Positions 23,601-35,257 of a stretch of DNA of 64,000 bases are shown here, one piece after another. Made by a program: the position numbers and the translations under genes. Source of the stretch: Cavia porcellus (taxonomy: Eukaryota > Chordata > Mammalia > Rodentia > Caviidae); NCBI RefSeq assembly GCF_034190915.1, contig NW_026947501.1, positions 1,116,001 through 1,180,000 on the forward strand, in the 5' to 3' direction. The notes below the pieces were generated by a model. The model saw only the letters and a program-made list of their open reading frames with translations, was not told the origin of the DNA and searched no databases. Each line of letters opens with the position of its first letter. Position 1 is the stretch's first letter.

Positions 23601-26600
23601 TAGTGTTAGTTTTGGGGTTAGGATTAGCGTTAGCATTAGGTGTTAGGTGTTAGGTGTTAGGAATAGGGTTAGGTTTAGGTTTATGGTTAGGTTTAGGGTT
23701 AGGGATAGTGTTAGGTTTATGGTTAGGATTTAGGGTTAGGGTTAGGGTTTAGGGTTAGTATTAGGGTTAGGGTTAAGTTTATGGTTTGATTTAGTTTTAG
23801 GTTTAGGATTAGTGTTAGGGTTATTGTTAGGTTTAGGGTTAGGGTTAGGGTTAGAAGTTAGGTATAGGGTTAGGGTTAGTGTTAGTGTTAGGGTAGAGGT
23901 AGGGTTAGGGTTAGGCTTAGGGTTAGGGCTAGTGTTAGGGTGCTGCTTAGAGGTTAGCTTTACATTTAGTGTTAGGGCTAGCGTGAGTTTTAGGGTTAGT
24001 GTTAGGGTTAGGCTTAGAGTTTATTATTAGGTTTAGGGTTAGTGTTAGGATTCGAGTTAGGGTTAGGGTTAGCGATAGAGGTATGTGTTAGGGTTAGGTT
24101 TATGGTTAGGTTAGGGTTAGGGTTAGGTTTAGGGTTATGGTTGCGTTTAGTGATAGGGTTGGTGTTAGGGATAATTTTAGGTTTTGAGTTAAAGTTAAGT
24201 GTTAGGTTTAGGGTTAGAGTTAGCGTTAGGGTTAGAAGTTATGGTTAGATTCAGGCTTAGGTTAGGGTTGTGATTAGTTTTAGGGTTTGGGTTCGGCTTT
24301 GGATTATAGGAGTAAGGTTAGGCTTAGGCTTAAGTTTAGGGCTAGGGTTAACATAGAGGTTAGGTTTAGGGTTAGTGTTAGTGTTAGGGTTAGGGCTTAG
24401 GTTTAGCATTAGGTTTAGGGTTAATTTTAGGGCTTAGCATATGGGTTAGTGTTAGGGGTTAGGGTTATGGTTATGGACTGGCTTAGGGTAAGTGTTAGGG
24501 GTTAGTGTTAGGGTTAGTGTTACGGTTAGCATTAGTGTTAGGGTTAGGGTTTGAAGTTAGGTTTGGGGTTAGGGTGAGGGGTAAGCTTAGGATTAGGGTT
24601 AGGGTTAGGTTTAGGGTTATAATTAAGGTTAAGATTAGAGTTTAGTGTTTGTGTTAGGGTTAGGGTTAGATTTAGGGTTAGGGTTAGGTTTAGGATTCGA
24701 GTGTTAGGGTTAGGGTTTGGGTTAGGGTTCAAAGTTAGGGTTAGGGTTAAGGTTAGGGTTTGGCTTTTGGTTTGGATTAATGTTAGGGTTACAGGTTAGG
24801 CTTAGTGTTTGGGTTAGGGTTAGGTATAGGTTTATGGTTAGAAGTTCGGGTTAGGGTTAGGTTTAGGGTTAGGGTTAGGATTAGGATTACGATTTGAGTT
24901 TAGTGTTAGGATTAGTGTTACGTTTAGTGTTAGCGTTCGGTTTATGTTTAATGTTAGGTTTATGGATAATGTTAGGGTTAGGTTTATAGTTTAGGTTTAC
25001 GGTTTTGGTTAGGTTTATGTTTAGTGTAGGTTTAGCGTTAGTTTTAGGGTTAAGGTTATGTTTAGGGATTGCATAAGTGTTAGGATTAGGGGTAGAGGAT
25101 AGGTTTAGGGTGAGGGTTACTGTTATTGTTCAGATTTGGTTTAGGGTAAGGGTTAGGTTTAGGGTAAGGTTTAGGGTTAAGTTTAGGGTTTGGGTTAGGC
25201 TTAGGATTAGTGTTATGGTTAGGGTAGGTTTAGGGTTATGGTAAGGTTTAGGTGTTAAGGTTATGGTTAGTGTTAGGTTAGGATTGGGGTTAGGGTTTGG
25301 GTTAGTTTTAGGGTTAGGTTTAGGGTTAGTGGTAGGGGTTAGATTTAGGTGTATGGTTAGTTTTTTTATAGGGTTAGGTTTAGGTTCAGTGTTTATGGTT
25401 AGTGTCAGGGTTATGGTTAGGTTTAGGGTTAGGGTTAGTTTTAGGATAAAGGTTAGGTTTAGAGGGTAGTTTTAGGGTTAGGGTTAAGCTTAGGTTTAAG
25501 GTTATGTTTAGACAGATTTAGGATTTGGGTTAGGGTTAGGATTGGGGTTAGAGTTAGGGTTAGAGTTACGGTTAGGTTTAGGGTTAGGATTATGCTTTGG
25601 CGTTATGGGTTAGCATTAGGGTTAGGGTTAGTTTCAGAGTTAGGGTTAGAGTGTTATGGTTAATTTTAGGATTAGAGGTTAGGGTTAGGTTTAGGGTTAG
25701 GGTTATGGTTAGGGTTTGTGCTTGAGTTAAGGTTAGGGTTAGAGGTTAGGCTTATGGTTAGGGGTGGGTTAGGTTAGTGTTAGGTTTAGGTTAAGGGTTA
25801 GGGTTAGTATTAGGATTAGGGTTAGGGATTATGGTTTGTGTTAGGTTTAGGTTTTGGGTTGGGTTTAGGGATAGGGTTAGGTTTAGGGATAGTGTTAGGG
25901 TTCCAGTTAGTGTTACGTGTTAGGGTTAGGGTTACCGTGTGCATTAGGGTTAGAGGTTAGTGTTAGGTTTAGGTTTCAGGTTAGGGTTAGGCTTATGGTT
26001 CAAATTTAGGGTTAAGGTTAGTGTTACGGTTAGGGTTACAGTTAGGTTTAGGTTTAGGATTATGGTTAGAAGTTAGCTTTAGATTTGGAGTTAGGGTTAT
26101 GTTTACGGTTAGGGTTAAGGTTAGGCTTAGAGGTTAGCGTTAGTGTTAGCGTTTGTGTTGAAGCTTAGATTTATGGTTAGGGTTAGGGTTAGAAGTTAGC
26201 TATAGGGTCTTGGTTAGGTTTAAGGTTAAGTTGAGATTCAGGGTACGATTTAAGATGAGGGTTAGAAGTTGGGTTTGTGTTAGTGTTAGGATTAGGGTTA
26301 GGGTTATGGTTAGGGTTAGGGATAGTGTTAATTTTAGGATTAGGGTTTAGAGTTACGGTTAGGGTTAGGGTTAGCTTTAGGGTTAGGGATAGGATAAGTG
26401 TTAGGATTAAGGTTAGTCTTAGGTTTTGGGTTAGAGTAAGTGTTAGGGTTAGGGTTAGGGTTAGTGTTACGGTTAGGTTCAGGATTAGTGTTAGGTGTAG
26501 AGATTAGGTGTTAGAGATACGGTTATTGTTACGCTTTGGATTATGGTCAGGTATAGGGTTACGAATAGGTTAGCGTTAGGGTTAGGGTTAGGTTTAGGGT

Positions 26601-28260
26601 TTTTTAGGGATTAGGTGTTAGGTATAGAGTTAGTGTTAGATTTACCATTAGGGTTAGTTTTGGGTTAGCATTAGTCCCAGGGTTATGGTTAAGGATAGGA
26701 TTAGGGTTTGTCATTAGGGTTAGTTTTAGGGTTAGGTTGAGGATTAGGGTTAGGCTTAGGGTTAAGTTTGGAAGTTAAATTTAGTGTTATCGTTAGGGTT
26801 AGTGTTAGGGTTAGAATTAGGGTTTGTGTTAGGGTTCGGGTTAGGGTTAGGGTTAGGGTTATGGTTAGAGTTAGGTTTAGGGTTAGGGTTAGGGTTAGTG
26901 TTATGATTGAGGGTCAGGGTTAGAGTCAGGGTTAGGGTTAGGTAAGGTTTAGAGGTTAGGTGTTAGAGATAGGGTTATGGTTAGGCTTCAGTTTACAATT
27001 AGGGTTAGGGTTTACAATTAGGTTAGAGTTAAGGTTAGTGTTAGGATTAGGGTTTGGCATTAGGTTATAGGGGTATTGTTAGTGTGAGGGTTACAGTTAG
27101 AGTTAGGTTAGGTTAGGGTTAGTGCTAGGCTTAGGGTTAGGGTTAGGGTTAGGATTAGGGTCTGTCATTAGGGTTAGGGTTAAGCTGAGGTTTAGGGTTA
27201 GGCTTAGGGTTAGGGTTAGAATTTAAATTTAATGTTAAGGTTAAGGTTTTGGTTAGGATTAGGTTTAGATGTTAGTGTTAGTGTTAGGGTTAGGATTAGG
27301 GTTTGGTTTTGGTTTGAGATTATAATTAAGTTTAGGTTTAGATGTTAGTGTAAGCCGTAGGATTAGGGTTAGGGTTAGACAGGGTTAGGGTTAGAATAGG
27401 GCTTAGTTAATGTTAGGGTTAGGGTTAGGCTTTGGTTTAGGGTCAGGGTTAGAGTTAGGTTTAGGGTTATAATTAAGGTTAGGGTTAGAGTTTAGTTTTA
27501 GTGTTAGAGTTAGGGTTAGGTTTAGGTTTATGTTTAGGTTTACGGTTAGGGTTAGAAGTTAGGTTTGGCATTAGGTTTAGGTTTAGGGTTAGGGTTAGTG
27601 TTAGTGTTAGGTTTGGGGTTATAATTAAGTTTAGGGTTAGAGGTTAGTGTTAGTGTTAGGGTTAGGGTTTGGTTTGGGGTTAGAGGTTAGAGTTAGGGTT
27701 AGGTTTAGGTTTATGGTTATGGTTTGGGTTTGGATTAATGTTATGGTTATAGTTTAGGTTTAGGGTTAGGGTTAGGGTTAGGGTTAGGCTTTAGGTTATG
27801 ATTAGGGTTAGAAGTTCAGGTTAGAGTTAGGTTTAAGGTTAGGTTTAGGATTAGGATTATGGTTCGAGTTTAGTATTAGGGTTAGTGTTAGTGTTAGATT
27901 TAGGGTTAAGTTTAGGGTTACGGATAGTGTTATGGTTAGGGTTAGGGCTTATGTTTATGGTTATTTTTAGTTTTAGGTTTAGGTTTAGAGTTAGGTTTAG
28001 GGTTAGTTTTAGGTTTAGGGTTAAGTTTAGGGATAGGATAACGGTTAGGATTAGGGTTAGAGGTTGGGTTTAGAGTGATGGTTAGGGTTGGGATTAGGGT
28101 TAGGTTTAGGGTTGGGGTTAAGGGTTAGGCGTTAGGGTTAAGTTTAGGGTAAGGATTAGAATTGGGGTTAGTGTTAGGGTTAGTTTTAGGTTTAGGGTTA
28201 GGGTTAGTGGTATGGATTAGGGTTAGTGGTAGGGTTAGTTTTTTGGTTAGTGTTAGGGTT

Positions 28261-28672
28261 ATTTTTTCAGCTTTATGGTTAGGTGTAGTGTTATGTTTAT
28301 GGATAGGGTTAGGGTTAGGTTTAGGATAAACCTTATTGTTATAGGGTTGTTTTATGGTTAGTGTTAGGTTTATGTTTAAGGCTTATGGATAGACAGGTTT
28401 AGGATTTGGGTTAGGGTTAGGATTGGGTTTAGGTTGAGGGTTAGTTTTAGGTTTAGGGTTAGGGTTATTTTTTCAGCTTTATGGTTAGGTGTAGTGTTAT
28501 GTTTATGGATAGGGTTAGGGTTAGGTTTAGGATAAACCTTATTGTTATAGGGTTGTTTTATGGTTAGTGTTAGGTTTATGTTTAAGGGTTATGGTTAGAC
28601 AGGTTTAGGATTTGGGTTAGGGTTAGGATTGGGTTTAGGTTGAGGGTTAGTTTTAGGTTTAGGGTTAGGGTT
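28261..28672 (+). repeat. 206-bp tandem duplication, nearly identical copies
   Basis: Copy 1 is 28261-28466 and copy 2 is 28467-28672. Both begin ATTTTTTCAGCTTTATGG, a non-telomeric-looking word. I found only two differences, both in the stretch before ACAGGTTTAGGATTTGGG. In an array where adjacent units differ heavily, about 99% identity marks a recent event (or an assembly duplication). Confidence 0.93.
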
Positions 28673-30479
28673 AATGGTATGGATTAGGGTTAGGTTTATG
28701 ATTATGGTTTGGCATAGGGTTTAGGAATAGGGTTAGGGTTAGGTTTAAGGTTAGAGGGTTAGTGTTAGGGTTAGGGTTACGGTTAGGGTTAAGGTTAGGG
28801 TTAGTGTTAGGTTTAGAAGTTATGGTTAGGTTTAGGGTAGGGTTATGGTTAGGGTTTGGGCTCAGGTTAAGTTTAGGGTTCGAGGTTAGGCGAATGGTTA
28901 TGGTTATGTTTAGGGTTAGGTTTAATGTTTAGGGTTAGGCTAAGTGTTAGGGTTAGTATTCTGGTTAGGGATAGGGTTAACATTGGGATTAGAGTTATGG
29001 ATTAGGATTAGGGTTAGTTTTAGGGATATGGATTGGTTTAGGGATAGGGTTAGGGAGAGTGTTTGGATTAGACTTAGGGTTAAGTGTTAGGGTTAAGGTT
29101 AGCGTTAACATTAGGGTTTGAGGTTAGGGTTAGGTTTAGATTTGGGTTGAAGCTTAGATTTAGGGTTAGGTTTAGGGTTAGAAGTTAGATATAGGGTTTG
29201 CGTTAGGGTTAGGGTTGACAATCAGGTTCAGATTTAGAGTGAGTGTTAAAAGTTAGGTTTGTGTTAGGGTTAGGATTAGGGTTAGGGTTAGGGTTAGGGT
29301 TAGGGATAGTGTTAAGTTTAGGGTTAGAGTTTTGGGTTATGGTTAGGGTTAGGGTTAGGATTAGGGTTAGGTTTACAGTTAGGGTTAGAGATAGGATAAG
29401 GGTTAAGATTAAGGTTAATGTTAGGGTTAGAGTTAGGTTTAGGGTTAGGGTTACGGTTAGTGTTACATTTGGTGTCAGGGTTAGGCTTATGGTTATGGTT
29501 TGCTTTAGAGGTTAGGTGTTAATGATAGGGTTATGGTTAGGCTTTGGATTACATTTAGGGTTAGGGTTACGATTAGGTTAGTGTTAGTGTTAGGGTTAGG
29601 GTTAGGATTAGGGTTTTTTAGGGGTTAGGTGTTAGGGATAGGGTTAGTGTTAGGGTTACGGTTAGGGTTAGGTTAGGACAAGGTAAGTGCTAGGGTTAGG
29701 GTTAGGATTAGAATTAAGGTTTGTTCTTAGGGTTAGGGTAAGGTTGAGGTTTAGTGTTTGGCTTAGGTTTTGGTTTAGAAGTTAAATTTATTGTTAGGTT
29801 TAGGGTTAGGGTTAGGATTAGGATTAGGGTTTGAGTTATGGTTATGGTTATGTTTAGGGTTAGGGTTAAGGTTAGAGTTAGAGTTAGGTTTAGGTTTAGG
29901 TTCAGGTTTAGGTTTAGGTTTAGGTTTAGGGTGAGTGTTACGTTTTATGTCAGTGTTAGGCTTAGGGTTAGGGTTAGTTTAGGTTTAGATGTTAGGTGTT
30001 TGAGATAGGGTTATGGTTAGGCTTACGATTTGTTTAGGGTTAGGGTTAGTGTTAGGGTTCGGGTTCGGTGTTAGGTGATAGGGATAGGGTTAGTGTTTGG
30101 TTACGTTTAGGGTTAGTTTACGGTTAGTGTTAGTGCTAGGGTTAGGGTTAGTGTTATGATTAGGGTTTGTCGTAAGGGTTAGTGTAAGGTTTTGGTTGAG
30201 GTTAGGATTAGGGTTAGGGTTAGGGTTGGAAGTTAAATTTAATGTTAGGGTAAGGGTTAGGATTAGGTTTAGATGTTAGTTTTAGGGTTAGGTTTAGGAT
30301 TGGGGTTGGTTTAGGTTTAGGGTTATAATTAAGGTTAGGGTTATAGGTCAGTGTTAGTGGTAGGGTTAGGGTTAGGTTTAGACAAGGTTAGGTTTAGGAT
30401 AGGCTTTAGATTTGGGGTTAGTGTTAGCGTTAGGATTACGGTTAAGATTAGGTTTTGGCCTTAGGGGTTAGTGTCATTG

Positions 30480-30521
30480 TTAGGGTTAGGGTTAGGGTTA
30501 GGGTTAGGGTTAGGGTTAGGG
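30480..30521 (+). repeat. Perfect TTAGGG run, seven units
   Basis: Seven exact hexamers, ending where the next unit is CTAGGG. It is the second-longest perfect run noticed in the window. Confidence 0.9.
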
Positions 30522-33500
30522 CTAGGGTAAGGGTTAGGGTAAGGGTTAGGTGTTAGGGTTTGTGTTAGCATTGGGGTTGGGGTTAGATTTCGGTTAGGGG
30601 TTCGGTGTTCTGGATAGGTTTAGAGATATTGTTATTGTTAGTGTTAGTGTTAGGGTTAGAGTTAAGTTAGACTTCGGGTTAGGGTTAGGGTTAGGATTAG
30701 GGTTTGGCGTTAAGTTTAGGGTTAGGGTTAAGTTGAGGTTTAGGGTTAGCGTTAGGGTTAGGGTTATAAGTGAGGGTTAGTTTTAGGGTTAGTATTAGGG
30801 ATACGCTTATGGTTAGGTTTAGGATTAGGTTTTGGCATTAGGGTTAGTGTTAGGGTTAGGTTGAGTTTTAATGTAAGGCTCATGGCTAGGGTTACAAGTT
30901 AGGTTTATTGTTAAGGTTAGGGTTAGCAGAAGGGTGAGGGTTAGGGTTAGATGTTAGTGTTTGTGTTAGGGTTATGGTTGGTGTTAGGGTTACGTTAGGG
31001 TTAGAGTTAGTGTTAGGGTTTCGGTTAGAGGTTAGTGTTAGTGTTAGCGTTAGTGTTAGAGTTGGGTTAGGGTTAGGTTTAGGGTTAAGTTTAGGATTAA
31101 TGTTAGGGTTAGAGGTTAGTGTCAAGATTAGATTTAGGGATAGGTTTAGGGTTAGGGTTAGGGTTAGACAGAGTTAGTGTTAGGGTTACCCTTTAGGTTT
31201 AGGGTTAGAGGTATGTATTAGGGTTAGTTGTAGGGTTAGTGTTGGGGTTAGAGTCAGAGTTAGGTTTAGGGTTTATGGTTAGGCCTAGGGCTATGGTTAG
31301 GGTTAGTGTTAGGTTTAGGTTTAGGATTAAGCATACAATTAGGGTAAGGTTTCGAGGTTAGGGTTAGGGTATTGGTTAGGGTTAGGTTTATGGGGAGGGT
31401 TAGGGTTTGAGTATAGTGTTAGGGTTAGGGTTAGAGGTTATGGTTAGGGGTAGGGTTAGGATTACGGTGAGGGTTAGGTTTAGGGTTAGGCTTAGGATTA
31501 TAGGATTAGAGTTAGGCTTAGGGTTAGGGTTAGGGTTAGAGGTTAAGTTTAGGGTTAGGTTTAGGGTTAGGGTTAGAGGTTAGTGTTAGGGTTAGTGTTA
31601 CTGTTAGGGTTAGGGTTTCGATTAGGGTTTGTCATTAGCATTAGGGTTAGGGTTATATTGATGTTTAGGGTTAGGTTTAGGGATAGGGTTACAAGTTAAG
31701 TTTAGTGTTAGCGTTAGGGTTAGGGTTAGAGGTTAGTGTTAGGTTTAGTTTCAGGGTTATGGTTAGGGATAGGGTTAGGGTTAGGTTTAGGGTTAGGGTT
31801 AGAATTAATTTTAGGGTTAGATGTTAGTGTTAGAGTAAGGGTTAGGTTTAGAGTTAGGGTTAGGTTTAGGATTTGGGTTAGGTTTGGCTTAGGGTTAAGT
31901 TTAGTTTTAGGGTTACTGTTCGGGTTAAAATTAGGGTTTGGCGTTTCGGGTTAGGGCTGGGGTTAGGGTTAGGGTTAGGGTTAGGGTTAGGTTTATGGTT
32001 AGGGTTAGAGTGTTACGGTTTGGTTTAGGGTTAGAGGTTAGGGTTAGGGTTAGCGTTATGGTTATGGTTAGTGTTTGGGTTCGGATTAGAGTTAGGGTTA
32101 GAGTTTAGGCTTATGTGTAGGGTTAAGGTTATGAATTAGAGTTAGGGATAGTTTTAGGGTAAGGATATAGGGTTAGGTTTTGGGTTAGTGGTAGGTTTAT
32201 GGTTAGGTTTAGGGTTAGTGTTAGTTTTTGGGTTAGGCTTACGTTTGGGTTAGGTTTAGGGTTAGGGATAGGTATAGGGTTAGTGTTAGAGGTTAATGTA
32301 TGGGTTTGGATTAGGGTTTGGTTTAGGATTAGGTTTAGGGTTAGAAGTTATGGTTTGCTTTGGGTTTAGGTTTAGGGTTAGAGTTAAGGTTAGGCTTAGG
32401 CTTAGGAATAGGATTATAAGGTTAGGGTTAGGTTTACAGTTAAGGTTATGGTTTGGGTTAGAGGTTAAGTTTGGGTTAAGGTTAGTGTTCGGTTAGGGTT
32501 AGAGGTTAGGGTTAGGGTTAGGGTTATGGTTACGGTTAGGGTTAGGGTTAAGCTAATGGTTATGGGTTAGTGTTAGTGTTAGGTTTAGGTTTAGGGATAG
32601 GTTTAGGGTAAGGGGTTAGGATTAGGTTTATGGTTACCATTATGGTTATTGTTCGGGTTCAGATTAGTGTTAGGGTTAGTTGTTAGGCTTATGGTTAGGG
32701 TTAAGGTTATGGATTAAGCTTAGGGTTATGGTTAGGGATAGGGTAGGTTTAGGTTTAGGGTAAGGGTTAGGGTTAGGGATAGGGTAAGAGTTAGGATTAG
32801 GGTTAGACCATAGGTTTAGTGTTAGGGTTAGGGTTATTTTTAGGGTTAGGGTTAGAGTTAGGGATAGGTTAAGATTTAGGATTAGGGTTAGAGGCTAGGT
32901 TTAGTGTTAGGCTTAGGTTTATTGTTAGGGTTAGGTTTACGTTTAGAGTTTAGTGTTAGGTTAGGGTTAGTGTTATGGTTAGTGTTGGCTTTAGGGTTAG
33001 TGCTAGAGTTAGTGTTATGATTAGGTTTAGGGTTAGAGTTAGTGTTATAGTTAGTGCTTAAGGTTAGGTTTAAGGTTAGTGTTAGGGTTAAAAGTTAAGT
33101 TTAGGTTTAAGGTTAGGTTTAGTGTTAGGGTTAGAGATTAGTGTTAGGGTTAGGGTTTGGGTTAGGGTTATGGTTCTAGTTCAGGGTTAGTGTTAGCATT
33201 AGGGTTATATTTAGGGTTGGGGTTAGATTTATGTTTAGAAGTTAGCGTTAGATTTAGTGTTAGGGTTATTGTTAGTGTTAGTGTTAGGGTTAGGCTTAGA
33301 GGTTAGTGTTAGTGTTAGGGTTAGGGTTGAAGCTTAGGTATAGGGTTAGGTTATGTTTAGAAGTTAGCTTTAGTGTTATGTTTGGGGTTAAGGTTACGTT
33401 GAGGTTTAGGGTTATGGTTAGGGTGTTGTTTAGAAGTTTGGCTTGTGTTAGTTTTAGTGTTAGGGTTTGGGTTATGGTTAGGGTTAGGCTTAGAGGTTAG

Positions 33501-33957
33501 GTTTAGGGTTAGGGCTAAGGTTAGGGTTAGGGTTAGTGTGAGGTTTAGGTTTAGGGTTAGTGTTAGGGATAGTTTTATGGTTAGTGTTAGAGTTTAGTGT
33601 TACTGTTAGGTTTAGGATTAGGTTTATGTTTAAGTTTAGGGTTAGCGTTAGGTTTAGGGGTTAGGTGTTAGGGATAGGTTAGGGTTACATTGAGGGTTAC
33701 GCTTAGTGTTACAGTTCAGATTAGGGTTTGTCATTAGGGTTAGGGTTAGGGTTAGGTTGAGGTTAGGGTTAAGGTTAGGGTTAGGTTTACGGTCAGAAGT
33801 TAAATTTAGTGTTAGTGTTAGGGTTAGGGTTAAGGTTAAGTTTAGGGTTAGAGGTTAGTGTTAAGGTTAGGGTAGGTGTTATGGTTAGGGATAGGGTTAG
33901 GTTTAGGGTTAGGGTTAGGGTTAGAATTAAGGTTAATGTTTTATGTTAGTGCTAGGC

Positions 33958-34005
33958 TTAGGGTTAGGGTTAGGGTTAGGGTTAGGGTTAGGGTTAGGGT
34001 TAGGG
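33958..34005 (+). repeat. Longest perfect TTAGGG run seen, eight units (48 bp)
   Basis: Eight exact hexamers followed by TTAGGT. No longer perfect run was found by reading the whole array. Confidence 0.88.
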
Positions 34006-35257
34006 TTAGGTTTAGGACTTGCCTTAGGGTTAGGGTTTAGTGTTATTTAGGGTTAGGGTTAGGGTTAGTGTTAGTTTTATTGTTAGGGTTAAGATTTGGG
34101 TTTGGCGTTAGGGGTTAGGGTTAGTGTTAGGATTAAGGTTAGGGTTAGAGTGTTAGGGTTAGTGTTAGGTTTAGCGTTAGAGGTTAGGGTTAGGGTTAGG
34201 CTTATGGTTATGGTTAGTTTTTGGACTTGGATTAGTGTTAGGGTTAGAGGTTAGGCTTATGCTTACCTTAAGGTTATGTATTAGGGTTAGTGTTAGGGTT
34301 AGGGTTAGGGTTAGGCTTGAGGGTTAGGTTGTAGTTTAGAGGTAGGGTTAGGTTTAGGGTTAGGTTTAGGGTTAGGGTTAGATTTTGGTTAGGATAAGGG
34401 TTAGGGTTATGTTTAGGTTTAGAGTTAGAGGTTAGTGTAAGGGTTAGTGTTAGGGTTAGGGTCAGGGTTAGGTTTAGGTTTAGGGTTAGGATTACGGTTA
34501 GGGTTAGGGTTAGGGTTAAGTTTAGGGTTAGAGTTAGGGTTATGGTGAGGGCTAGTTTTAGGGTTATGCTTAGGATTATAGGATTAGAGTTAGGCTTAGG
34601 GTTACGGTTAGTGTTAGGGTTAGGGTTAGAGATTAGGGTTAGGGTTAGTGTTATTGTTATTCCTAGGGCTTAGGGTTAGGGTAAGGGTTACAATTAGAAT
34701 TTGTCAATAGAGTTAATTTTAGTGTTAGATTGAGGTTTAGTGTTAAGGTTAAAGATATGGTTAGAAGTTAAGTTTAGTGTTAGGGTTAGGGTTCGGGTTA
34801 TGCTTAGTGTTAGAAGTTAGTGTTCGGGTTAGGTTTATGGTTAGGTTTAGAGTTATCATTAGGGTTAAGTTTAGGTTTATGGTTAGGGTAATAATTAATA
34901 TTAGGGATAGAGGTTAGTGTAAGGTATTGGGTTAGGGTTATATTTAGGTTTAGGGTTAGAATTTGTTAAACAGGTTTAGGGTTAGCATTAGGCTTAGGGT
35001 TATTGTTAGGATTTGGCTTAGGGTTAAGGTTAGTGTTAGGATTAGTGTTAGGTTTAAGGTTAGGGCTTGGCGTTAGAAGCTAGTATTAGGGTTATTGTTA
35101 GTGTTAGGTTTAGGGGTAGGTTAGAGTGTTAGGGTTAGGGTTAGGTGTAGGATTAGAGGTTAGGGTTAGCCTTATGATTAGTGCTTGGGTTTGGAGTACT
35201 CTTGGGGTTATAGGTTAGGCTTATGGTTAGGGTTAGGGTTATGGATTAGGGTTAGGG

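Larger units (their letters stand above)
6110..24000 (+). repeat. Higher-order repeat, about 8.2-kb period, at least two copies plus part of a third
   Basis: Rare words recur in the same order at a near-constant distance. TATTACAGTC occurs at 6891, 15001 and 23295. TAAGGATTATGTTTAGGAA at 7741 recurs at 15960. A related TAAGGATTAT word at 7190 recurs at 15403. GAAGCTGGGT at 9591 recurs at 17989. A small inverted repeat at 9473 recurs at 17871. Offsets run 8.11, 8.21, 8.22, 8.29 and 8.40 kb, as expected for copies that have since gained small indels. Phasing suggests copies near 6.1-14.3 kb, 14.3-22.5 kb and a partial copy from 22.5 kb. Boundaries are approximate, because telomeric background obscures the joins. 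Confidence 0.75.
25350..31400 (+). repeat. Higher-order repeat, about 3.0-kb period, two copies
   Basis: Landmarks repeat in order. GAAGCTTAGATTTA at 26160 recurs at 29149. GTTTTTTAGG at 26599 recurs at 29613. A TTTGT..TTAGGG..TTGAGG block near 26.7 kb recurs near 29.73 kb, and a similar one near 27.17 kb recurs near 30.16 kb. An ACAG.TTTAGGATTTGGG block near 25.51 kb recurs near 28.39 and 28.60 kb. Offsets are 2.99-3.01 kb. The 206-bp duplication at 28261-28672 sits at the seam between the two copies. Outer limits are approximate. Confidence 0.72.
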
